Assembly (NCBI GenBank): GCA_007134405.1
Contig: SLKW01000361.1
Coordinates: forward strand, 1 to 5,143
Direction of reading: 5' to 3'
Origin: Paracoccaceae bacterium
GTDB lineage: Bacteria > Pseudomonadota > Alphaproteobacteria > Rhodobacterales > Rhodobacteraceae
DNA length: 5,143 nt
Shown here: positions 1 through 5,143 of the stretch, piece by piece
How positions within the stretch are numbered: the stretch's first letter is position 1
How the letters are laid out: each line of letters opens with the position of its first letter
The notes under the pieces: model-generated
Told to the model about the DNA's origin: nothing
The model's database searches: none
Seen by the model: only the letters and a program-made list of their open reading frames with translations
Program-made: the position numbers and the translations under genes

Positions 1-822
1 GAAGAACGGCGCGTAATCGGGGGTGCTGAAGTGGTTGCCCAGTTCGACGCGCACCGGGATGCGGAAGCCGCCGTGCCGGCCCGTCTCCAGCATCCGCCCG
101 CCGAAGGGTTGCAGTTGCCAGCGCCGTTCGGGGTTGGCGTCGGACCAGCGCAGCGTCACCACCTCGACCGGATCGCCGGCGGCATCGAAGGCGATCCGCA
201 GCGGCCCGAGATCGGGCGTGTCGGCAAAGCGGATCTCGGCGCTGTAGGGGCCGGTCTGGGTCCAGTCGGCCCCGAACTGCGGCAACAGCGCCGCGGGGGT
301 CCAGATCGCCTCCATCATCACCCGGGTGGCGGCGGCGCGGGCATGATCCTCGGTGCCGCCGATGCGGGCCAGCGGGATCGGGCCGCGCAGCCAGAACTTG
401 GTCCAGCTCTCGATGCCGGCGTCGCTGCGGGAATACCCGTCCGACCCGGCAAAGCGCAGCAGCCCCGCGCCGATCTCGGCCTGCCAGACGAAGCCCTGCG
501 CCGGCGGGGCGAGGATCTGATGCGCCGCCATCGGCATGTCGTTGCCGTTCAGGATGAAGCGGCCGGTCATCTCCAGCCGGACGGTGCGGTGCAGCGGCGT
601 GCCCGGCGCGATGGCGCGGGCGAAATAGCGCTGCGCGACCTCCGGCAGCCCCTTGACCATAGCAGGATCATAGAGCGGCGGCGCGGGGTCATGCCTTGTC
701 TCGAGGGCAGTCCAGACGGCCCGCGCCTGCGCTCGGTCGCGGGAATGGACCCAGGCACCGACCGGGGCTGCGGCGAGGATCAGGGCAAGCAGGACCAGGC
801 CGGCGATCTTGAGAAGTGTCAT
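1..822 (-). CDS. DUF6544/DUF6920-like membrane-anchored protein, C-terminus cut by window edge
   Basis: The frame is open for 274 codons from the ATG at 822 to the window edge with no stop. The N-terminus (MTLLKIAGLVLLALILAAAP) is one hydrophobic segment, about residues 3-23, fitting a signal anchor or signal peptide, so the rest probably lies in the periplasm. Features that recall the DUF6544/DUF6920 family are a LPEVAQRYFARAIAPGTPL stretch (residues 59-77), RLEMTGRF (82-89), FVWQAEI (111-117) and MMEAIWTPAALLP (169-181), in the family's usual order. The family match is from memory and no biochemical role is known to me. Homologues are roughly 270-300 residues, so only a short tail should be missing. 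The start is supported by GGAG nine bases upstream and by its position 3 nt after the hydrolase stop (TGA-GCC-ATG), which indicates coupled translation. High confidence that it is a gene, moderate for the family name. Confidence 0.85.
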   Translation of the reverse strand, partial: MTLLKIAGLVLLALILAAAPVGAWVHSRDRAQARAVWTALETRHDPAPPLYDPAMVKGLPEVAQRYFARAIAPGTPLHRTVRLEMTGRFILNGNDMPMAAHQILAPPAQGFVWQAEIGAGLLRFAGSDGYSRSDAGIESWTKFWLRGPIPLARIGGTEDHARAAATRVMMEAIWTPAALLPQFGADWTQTGPYSAEIRFADTPDLGPLRIAFDAAGDPVEVVTLRWSDANPERRWQLQPFGGRMLETGRHGGFRIPVRVELGNHFSTPDYAPFF

Positions 823-825
823 GGC

Positions 826-1806
826 TCAGGGCTCCGGCATGGCGCTGCGGGTGTCAGTGGGCGCGGAGTGTACTTCGAGGAAGTCCGCAACATGCCCTCG
901 GGCGGTGTCGTGATGGCCGAGGAGCAGGTGCCCGCCGCTGTCGAAGAGGTGCAACTCCGCTCCTGCGACGCGCTCGGCGGTGAAGGTTGCGGTGGAGGCA
1001 GGCGTGATCCGGTCGTCGCGGGCGTGCAGGATCAGGACGGGCACAGTGATCTCGGAGGGGTCGATGGCCGCCGCCGGATTGATCGCCGCGCCCTCGTTCG
1101 CAAGCCCCGCGCGGCGCTCGGTCACCGGCAGGAAAGCCGTGGTCATCGCCTCGAGAAAGGCTGCCTCCCGCGCGGACATCTGCGCAAGAAGATCGTCCCG
1201 GGCATCGAACATCGGCGCGAGGCGGCGCGGCGAGATCCGGAGGATCGCCCAGAGCGGCAGATCCGAGGCAAAGAGCGCGTCGTAGAGCCAGAGCGGCACG
1301 GGCAGGTCCTGCTCCTCGGCCTTCAGCGGCGCGTAGGGCGCCGACGACAGCAGGATCAGCGCCTGCACCCGCTCAGGGTGACGCAGCGCGAATTGCAGCG
1401 CCGGTGGCACGCCGCCCGACATCGCCAGCAGCGTCACGCGCTCGATGCCCAAGGCGTCGAGCAGCCCGGCGAAGGCGTCGGCCTGCGCGGCGGTCGAGGC
1501 ATCGTCCGGCAGCGGCGAGCCGGGATAGCCGAAGCGCGAGGGCGCGATCCAGCGGTGGCCGTCGGGCAGGAAGGCCTCAACCAGGAGCCGCCCCTGGTCG
1601 TGCCCGCCGCCGGCCCCGTGGATGGCGAGCACCGGCGCACCCGCGCCGCCAGCTTGGAAGGCCACCGGTACGTGGGCGGTTTCCACGACGCTGGCTGCGC
1701 CCGAGAGCCGAGCCTGCGCCGCGCGCAGGTCGCGCTGATAGAGAAGCGCGGTTGCGACCGCGGCGAGCGCCCCCGCCAGCAGCGTCAGGAAGACAATACG
1801 GCGCAT
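826..1806 (-). CDS. Membrane-anchored alpha/beta hydrolase
   Basis: This 326-residue protein is a complete alpha/beta-hydrolase-fold enzyme; the substrate cannot be told from sequence. Residues 4-22 form one hydrophobic segment after MRR, so it is probably tethered to the inner membrane or exported. The core starts near residue 58, with an oxyanion-type HGAGGG at 63-68 and SRFGYPGSPLP at 90-100. The nucleophile elbow is AMSGG with Ser130, followed by ALQFALRHPERV. The acid is probably Asp265 in HARDDRITP and the base His293 in SGGH, so the triad is intact and correctly ordered. The elbow has Ala where GxSxG has its first Gly, a tolerated variation. The ATG at 1806 has no clear ribosome binding site. 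No in-frame ATG exists further upstream, and a small ORF with a strong site overlaps this start. It lies 3 nt before the DUF6544/6920-like gene. An esterase, epoxide hydrolase or C-C hydrolase are all possible. Confidence 0.93.
   Translation of the reverse strand: MRRIVFLTLLAGALAAVATALLYQRDLRAAQARLSGAASVVETAHVPVAFQAGGAGAPVLAIHGAGGGHDQGRLLVEAFLPDGHRWIAPSRFGYPGSPLPDDASTAAQADAFAGLLDALGIERVTLLAMSGGVPPALQFALRHPERVQALILLSSAPYAPLKAEEQDLPVPLWLYDALFASDLPLWAILRISPRRLAPMFDARDDLLAQMSAREAAFLEAMTTAFLPVTERRAGLANEGAAINPAAAIDPSEITVPVLILHARDDRITPASTATFTAERVAGAELHLFDSGGHLLLGHHDTARGHVADFLEVHSAPTDTRSAMPEP
832..835 (-). promoter_or_regulatory. Shine-Dalgarno site of the DUF6544/6920-like gene
   Basis: GGAG on the minus strand lies nine bases before the ATG at 822, inside the last codons of the upstream hydrolase gene. 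It supports the chosen start and implies that ribosomes finishing the hydrolase can reinitiate here. Confidence 0.6.
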
Positions 1807-1859
1807 CGCGGCCGGATGGCGGCATTTGTGCTTGGCAAGAGCCAGCGGCGAGATAGCAT
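1785..1859 (-). CDS. Possible 24-residue leader ORF overlapping the hydrolase start
   Basis: ATG at 1859 opens a 24-codon frame ending in TGA at 1787-1785; the peptide begins MLSRRWLLPSTNAAIRP. It is preceded at ideal spacing (5 nt) by GGAGGA, the strongest ribosome binding site in the window. It overlaps the first 22 bases of the hydrolase gene in another frame. Two readings are possible. It may be a translated leader that delivers ribosomes to the hydrolase ATG, which lacks a site of its own. Or it may be the true N-terminus of the hydrolase, split off by a one-base error or mutation; the SRRWLL run resembles part of a twin-arginine motif, but the hydrolase frame already carries its own membrane segment. 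No homologue is recognised. Confidence 0.4.
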   Translation of the reverse strand: MLSRRWLLPSTNAAIRPRCAVLSS

Positions 1860-1864
1860 CGGTG

Positions 1865-1870
1865 TCCTCC
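1865..1870 (-). promoter_or_regulatory. Strong Shine-Dalgarno sequence GGAGGA
   Basis: GGAGGA on the minus strand, five bases before the ATG at 1859. It serves the 24-codon ORF directly and is about 59 bases ahead of the hydrolase ATG, too far to serve that start directly. Its quality is the main reason to consider the short ORF as translated. Confidence 0.6.
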
Positions 1871-2024
1871 GGGCAGAAACGAGACGGTGTGATGCGAGTA
1901 CGCGATTCTCCACCGCAGCGTCTTGACGTGAATCATGCGGAGCGCGCCGACTGATCCGCTGCGGCGGCTGCGGTGCGTTCCCGTTCACGCAGATCACTGC
2001 GGGATAGAGCCTGATCCCCGTGAG

Positions 2025-2044
2025 GCCCGCCTGAGCGCGCGGGC
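2025..2044 (-). terminator. Weak candidate terminator hairpin after the epimerase gene
   Basis: Six-base GC-only arms (GCCCGC/GCGGGC) around an eight-base loop begin 17 bases after the epimerase stop. There is no T-run after it, so it is not a classical intrinsic terminator. It could protect the 3' end of the mRNA or be chance in GC-rich DNA. Confidence 0.3.
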
Positions 2045-2061
2045 GATGCGGTCGTGAGGAC

Positions 2062-2913
2062 TCAGGGCGCGGCACGTTCCCATGAGGCGCGCATGAAGGC
2101 GAGCGCGTCCCGGGCGAGGGTGAGTTCGTCGTCGAACATCCGGCGCCAGATGCGGGTCGCGGCGGAAAGTTCGGGCAGGGCGAGGCCGAAGGCTTCCACC
2201 ACCAGCGGCCCCTTGTAGCCTGCGCCCTTCAGCGCCGCGAACGTATCGTCCCAGCGAACCTGCCCGCGACCGGGGGTCGAGCGGTCGTTCTCGGAGACAT
2301 GGACGTGCGCGATGGCGTCGATATGGGCGCGGATGATGGCGGCAGGATCCTTCTCCTCGATGTGGGCGTGGAACGTGTCGTAGAGGATGCCGGCGCCCGA
2401 GCCGACGCGGGCGGCGAAATCGGCGGCGGCGGCGGTGTCGTTGAGCAGGTAGCATTCGAAGCGGTTCAACGGCTCGATGGCGAGGCACACGCCCTTCTGC
2501 CGGCCGCGTTCGGCGATGCGGGCCATGATCTCAGCGCTGCGGGCCAGCTCGTCCGGCTGCGGGCCCTGGCCGGTGAAGACGCCGATTGCCGAATGCATCG
2601 GCCCCGAAAGGATCGGCGCCCCCATTGCCGCGGCGCAATCGATCATCCGCTCGAGCGCCGCTACGCCGCGCGCCCGCGTCTCGGCGTCCGCGGCGGCGAT
2701 GTTCTGCTCGGCGTTAAGAGCGTTGACCGCGAGCGGCTCGAGGCCTACGGCGCGAACCTCGCGGCCGAGGCGTTCATAGTAGCCGATCTCCTCAAAGTCG
2801 AGAACCGGCAGTTCGACGAGGTCGTAACCCATTTCGGCCAGAGCAGCGAGGATCGGCCGGTGCTCGGGCCCGGGGCGTGTGGTCCACAGATACATGTTCA
2901 TGCCGTAGCGCAT
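2062..2913 (-). CDS. Ketose 3-epimerase of the D-tagatose/D-psicose 3-epimerase type (TIM-barrel sugar isomerase)
   Basis: This 283-residue cytoplasmic enzyme belongs to the AP-endonuclease-2-like TIM-barrel superfamily, and the length fits ketose 3-epimerases (about 290). The expected active site is complete. The metal ligands are Glu147 in EPLNRFE, Asp179 in YDTFH, His205 in HVHVSEND and Glu240 in VVEAF. Substrate-contact positions Glu153, His182 and Arg211 are also kept. Spacing between these residues matches the Agrobacterium D-psicose 3-epimerase pattern (E150, D183, H209, E244) to within one residue. Such enzymes use Mn2+ or Co2+ to invert C-3 of free ketohexoses through an enediol; some relatives act on other ketoses, tetroses or sugar acids, so the substrate is open. 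It lies 12 nt after dctM with GAGGGG overlapping the dctM stop, so it is the last gene of the TRAP operon and probably processes the imported compound. A hydroxypyruvate-isomerase-like activity is the main alternative. Confidence 0.93.
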   Translation of the reverse strand: MRYGMNMYLWTTRPGPEHRPILAALAEMGYDLVELPVLDFEEIGYYERLGREVRAVGLEPLAVNALNAEQNIAAADAETRARGVAALERMIDCAAAMGAPILSGPMHSAIGVFTGQGPQPDELARSAEIMARIAERGRQKGVCLAIEPLNRFECYLLNDTAAAADFAARVGSGAGILYDTFHAHIEEKDPAAIIRAHIDAIAHVHVSENDRSTPGRGQVRWDDTFAALKGAGYKGPLVVEAFGLALPELSAATRIWRRMFDDELTLARDALAFMRASWERAAP

Positions 2914-2921
2914 CGAGAATT

Positions 2922-2927
2922 CCCCTC
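2922..2927 (-). promoter_or_regulatory. Shine-Dalgarno site of the epimerase, overlapping the dctM stop
   Basis: GAGGGG on the minus strand shares its first two bases with the dctM TGA and lies eight bases before the epimerase ATG at 2913. It confirms the start and suggests coupling between dctM and the epimerase. Confidence 0.6.
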
Positions 2928-4206
2928 AGCGGTAGACGAAATCCCGCAGACCCAGCGTGATCGGCGGGAAGAGCGTGATCGCCACCAGGCACAGGATCAC
3001 CACGCCGATGAAGGCGATGGTCGGCGCGATGATCCGCTGCACGGGCAAGTTGGCGACGGTGCAGGCGGCAAAGAGGTTGAGCCCGAAGGGCGGGGTGATG
3101 AAGCCGATGGCGAGCGCGACGATCATGACCAGGCCGAAATGCACCGGGTCGATGCCCAGGGTGATGGCGACCGGCACCAGGATCGGGGCGAGGACGATGA
3201 TCGCCGCCGCAGCCTCGATGAACATGCCGATGACCAGTAGGACGGCGATGACGAACATGAGGAATGTCAGCGCCGAGTCGATGTTGCCGGTCAGCCAGGC
3301 GCCGATCGCCATCGGCACCCCCTCGCGGTTGATGATGAAGGCGAAGAGCCCGGCCCAGGCGATGATGAAGAGGATCAGCACCGACGAGATCACCGACTTT
3401 TCCAGGATCGGGAAGATATCGCGCCAGCCGAGCTCACGGTAGATGAACATGCCCACGAAGAGCGCATAGGCGACGGCGACGGCCGAGGCCTCGGTCGGCG
3501 TGAAGACGCCGCCATAGATGCCGCCCAGTACGACGACCGGCATGAGAAGCGCCCAGAAGGCGCTGCGGAAGGCGGGCCAGGGTTTCAGGCCGGTGACCGC
3601 ATCGGCCTTGCCGTGGCCGGTGACACGCGCCCAGATCAGGACATAGGCGATGAGCGCGCAGCCGATCAGGAGGCCGGGGCCGAAGCCCGCGATGAACAGC
3701 TCGCCAATCGAGACATCGGCGGCGACGCCGTAGAGGATGAGCGGGATCGAGGGCGGGATGACCACACCGAGTTCCGCCGAGGTCGCCTGCAGCGAGGCGG
3801 TCCAGGGGCGGGGGTAGCCGGCCTTCACGAGCGCCGGGATCATGATCGCGCCGATGGCGAAGGTGGTCGCCGTCGACGAGCCCGAGACGGCGGCGAAGAA
3901 CATGCAGGTGACAACGCAGGTCGCGGCCAACCCGCCTTGCGTGTTGCCCACAAGGACGCGGGCGAAATCGACTAGCCGGCGCGAGATGCCGCCGGTGTTC
4001 ATCAGGTTGCCCGCCAGGATGAAGAACGGGATCGCGACCAGCGGGAACTTGTTGAGCGAGACGTAAAGCTGCTGGCCGATGATGATCGGGTTAAGCGCGC
4101 CCATCACCTGGATGCCGAAGATCGACGCCAGCCCGATGGCCACTGCGATGGGCACGCTGAGCACGAAAAGCGTGCACATCACCACGATGAGCGAATGCGC
4201 GACCAT
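2926..4206 (-). CDS. dctM: TRAP transporter large permease subunit (DctM family)
   Basis: This complete 426-residue, highly hydrophobic inner-membrane protein has the length and layout of TRAP DctM subunits, the sodium-coupled transport domain of the ion-transporter superfamily. Family signatures occur in order: AIPFFILAGNLMNTGGISRR (58-77), FFAAVSGSSTATTFAIG (103-119), AELGVVIPPSIPLILYG (144-160) in the first half, GGIYGGVFTPTEASAVAVAY (228-247) near the middle, and GFITPPFGLNLF (368-379) in the second re-entrant region. The paired SGSSTAT and PPFGLN regions are the segments expected to form the substrate and Na+ sites. No truncation or frame problem is visible. The ATG at 4206 is 3 nt after the dctQ stop (TGA-GTT-ATG) behind a G-rich stretch, so the two permeases are translated together, as expected for partners in one complex. 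The sequence alone does not reveal the solute; the downstream epimerase suggests a sugar or sugar derivative. Confidence 0.97.
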   Translation of the reverse strand: MVAHSLIVVMCTLFVLSVPIAVAIGLASIFGIQVMGALNPIIIGQQLYVSLNKFPLVAIPFFILAGNLMNTGGISRRLVDFARVLVGNTQGGLAATCVVTCMFFAAVSGSSTATTFAIGAIMIPALVKAGYPRPWTASLQATSAELGVVIPPSIPLILYGVAADVSIGELFIAGFGPGLLIGCALIAYVLIWARVTGHGKADAVTGLKPWPAFRSAFWALLMPVVVLGGIYGGVFTPTEASAVAVAYALFVGMFIYRELGWRDIFPILEKSVISSVLILFIIAWAGLFAFIINREGVPMAIGAWLTGNIDSALTFLMFVIAVLLVIGMFIEAAAAIIVLAPILVPVAITLGIDPVHFGLVMIVALAIGFITPPFGLNLFAACTVANLPVQRIIAPTIAFIGVVILCLVAITLFPPITLGLRDFVYR

Positions 4207-4209
4207 AAC

Positions 4210-4713
4210 TCAGCCCCCCGCGTCGATGGGCCGGGGGGTGGGGTCGAGATGGTTGGCGATCACCGCGATCATGGCGAAGACGGAGCCCACCGGGATCGAG
4301 ATGAAGGCCCACATCATCGAGATGCCCAGCGTCGGGTGGATGTTGACCTGCGCGCGGGCCGCCATCGCCCAGCCGTACCAGAACATTTGGCCGAGCAGGA
4401 TGAGAATGCAGATCAGGATGAACCACCGAAGCGCGGTCGCGAAGCGGCCTTGGGCATAGGTCTGCAGGATGTCGATGGAGACCAGCGCGCCGCGCCGGAA
4501 GGTCACGGCGATGCCCAGGTAGACCATGTAGATGATCGCCATCTGCAGCACCGGTTCGGACCAGGCGGTGGGCTGGCGCAGGATGTAACGCATGACGATC
4601 TGGTAACAGGCCAGCGTCACCGCGGCGGCCAGGGCGGCGCAGGAAAAGATCGTCACCGTCCGCGTGGTCACGCGGTCGATGGCCAGGATCGCAGTGCGCA
4701 GGAAGGCCAGCAT
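4210..4713 (-). CDS. dctQ: TRAP transporter small permease subunit (DctQ family)
   Basis: At 167 residues with four predicted membrane segments (about 20-40, 53-72, 94-113 and 131-153), this fits the TRAP DctQ subunit, which packs against DctM and enlarges its stator-like scaffold. The family pattern is visible from residue 38: QIVMRYILRQPTAWSEPVLQ, with the conserved RY, the W-S-E preceding helix 2, then YLGIAVTFRRGALVSID (residues 65-81). The N-terminus is short and basic, as usual for the family. The ATG at 4713 has a modest AGGTGG nine bases upstream. The gene follows dctP after 74 bases that contain a strong hairpin, and precedes dctM by 3 nt, giving the common P-Q-M order. No defect is seen. 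Confidence 0.95.
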   Translation of the reverse strand: MLAFLRTAILAIDRVTTRTVTIFSCAALAAAVTLACYQIVMRYILRQPTAWSEPVLQMAIIYMVYLGIAVTFRRGALVSIDILQTYAQGRFATALRWFILICILILLGQMFWYGWAMAARAQVNIHPTLGISMMWAFISIPVGSVFAMIAVIANHLDPTPRPIDAGG

Positions 4714-4737
4714 GGGTCGGCGCCACCTGTTGGCTGG

Positions 4738-4771
4738 GCCGGATGGCGGCGCGCGATGCCCGCCATCCGGC
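4738..4771 (-). promoter_or_regulatory. Perfect 12-bp hairpin between dctP and dctQ
   Basis: GCCGGATGGCGG and its exact complement, CCGCCATCCGGC, flank a ten-base loop (4750-4759). The stem begins 16 bases after the dctP stop and ends 24 bases before the dctQ ATG. It lacks a T-run, so it should not be a full intrinsic terminator. An intergenic stem of this kind can stabilise the 3' end of the upstream message or partly attenuate read-through, giving more binding protein than permease. That role is inferred; the pairing is seen directly. Confidence 0.7.
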
Positions 4772-4787
4772 GTATTTCAGGTCGGGA

Positions 4788-5143
4788 TTACTCGAAGTCC
4801 TGGATGCGGTCGATGTTCTCCTGCCCAAGTTCCTCGCCGAACTGGGCGAAGGCCGGTTCGAGCGCTTCCATGAAGGCGTCGTGATCGAAGTCCTCGGTGA
4901 TCGTCATGCCCCGCTCGCGCAGGGTGTCGAGCGCCGCGCCGTCCTGCTCGTCGGTGGCGTCGCGCATCACCGGGATCGACTCACGCGCGGCTTCGCGCAA
5001 GATTTCCTGATCACGAAGAGCGCCGAGGCCATCAGATGGCCGGTGAGCGTCAGGTCGGACTGGACCTCGTAGAAGCGGCTGGCAACGTGGATCGACAGCG
5101 GCTGCTCGTTGGCGTCGACCACGCCGGTCTGCAGGGCGGCGTA
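4788..5143 (-). pseudogene. dctP: TRAP solute-binding protein (DctP family), 3' part, frameshifted by a small deletion
   Basis: DctP proteins capture the solute in the periplasm and pass it to DctQM. From the window edge (5143) the frame reads YAALQTGVVDANEQP, then SIHVASRFYEVQSDLTLTGH and MASALFVI, closely following the DctP C-terminal lobe (family form ALQTGVVDGQENP...FYEV...LTGH...ALFVMS). After ATC at 5011-5009 this frame drifts into nonsense and stops at TGA 4969-4967. The next frame resumes DctP-like sequence with DQEILREAARES at 5012 and continues through a normal tail ending IDRIQDFE and TAA at 4790-4788. Family members normally have about ten to twelve residues between FVI and DQ (a turn of the type SKRAWDGLSAD); here they are absent. 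The join sits on GATCAG (5012-5007), readable as both halves. This indicates a deletion of about 34 nt, length 3n+1. The 5' part lies outside the window. A sequencing or assembly error is the alternative. Confidence 0.82.

Larger units (their letters stand above)
1860..2061 (-). other. Intergenic region between the epimerase and hydrolase units
   Basis: About 200 bases separate the epimerase stop from the short ORF ahead of the hydrolase. Open frames cross it but none resembles a protein. It should hold the promoter of the hydrolase unit and any terminator of the TRAP operon. I find no convincing -35/-10 pair: the closest is TTCACG (1932-1927) with a poor AGAATC (1909-1904) 17 bases on, which I do not trust. 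Two short inverted repeats are present, at 2025-2044 and at 1975-1992 (five-base arms TGCGT/ACGCA). Confidence 0.5.

Noticed and set aside
31..1926. A 631-codon open frame on the plus strand
   Set aside because: It lies opposite the hydrolase and the DUF6544/6920-like gene, is extremely rich in Arg, Gly and Ala with no recognisable domain, and is the usual antisense open frame of GC-rich coding DNA.
1904..1932. A sigma-70-like promoter ahead of the hydrolase unit (TTCACG, 17 bases, AGAATC)
   Set aside because: The -10 match is poor and neither element stands out from the surroundings, so it is noted only as the least bad candidate.
1785..2075. A 96-codon minus-strand frame in the intergenic region
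   Set aside because: Only its last 24 codons follow a real ribosome binding site. The earlier part has no site, no family likeness and overlaps the end of the epimerase gene.
2299..3240. A 313-codon plus-strand open frame
   Set aside because: It runs antisense to the epimerase and the end of dctM. Its product is charged low-complexity Asp/Arg/Gly/His sequence with no motif, while the minus-strand frames carry full family signatures.
4091..4884. Long alternative frames across dctQ on both strands (minus 4828-4091, plus 4195-4884)
   Set aside because: Both give His/Arg/Asp-rich sequence without domains and overlap the well-supported dctQ frame and its ends.
4788..5000. A separate 70-codon gene starting at TTG 5000
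   Set aside because: Its sequence is the C-terminal tail of DctP and continues in frame upstream to DQEI at 5012, where it meets the other DctP half. It is part of the broken dctP, not an independent gene.

Overview
The window is GC-rich, tightly packed and coded entirely on the minus strand. Codon use and gene content look like an alphaproteobacterium, most plausibly a Rhodobacteraceae-type organism. That placement is inferred from composition and from the TRAP transporter cassette; there is no taxonomic marker gene here.

Read in the direction of transcription (high to low coordinates), the first block is a TRAP transporter operon with a sugar-epimerase gene. It holds the 3' part of the solute-binding protein gene dctP (5143-4788), a strong intergenic hairpin (4771-4738), the small permease gene dctQ (4713-4210), the large permease gene dctM (4206-2926) and a TIM-barrel ketose 3-epimerase of the D-tagatose/D-psicose 3-epimerase type (2913-2062). 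Gaps from dctQ onward are 3 and 12 nt, so the last three genes are almost certainly co-transcribed and translationally linked. The logical reading is uptake of a sugar-like substrate across the inner membrane, captured by the periplasmic protein, followed by C-3 epimerisation in the cytoplasm.

The most notable point is that dctP is broken. Two good DctP segments lie in different frames and meet at a GATCAG sequence (5012-5007), with about eleven residues of the family consensus missing. This looks like a short out-of-frame deletion between GATCAG-type direct repeats. If real, the transporter lacks an intact binding protein from this locus although dctQ, dctM and the epimerase remain intact.

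After an intergenic stretch of about 200 nt (2061-1860) comes a second, separate unit: a possible 24-codon leader ORF with the best Shine-Dalgarno sequence in the window (1859-1785), a membrane-anchored alpha/beta hydrolase (1806-826), and a DUF6544/DUF6920-like membrane-anchored protein (822 to the window edge). The last two are 3 nt apart and probably coupled. The function of this pair is not known from sequence.

I see no RNA genes, insertion sequences, CRISPR arrays or phage genes. Long open frames on the plus strand are antisense shadows of the minus-strand genes. I do not see a clearly new defence or mobile system in this window.
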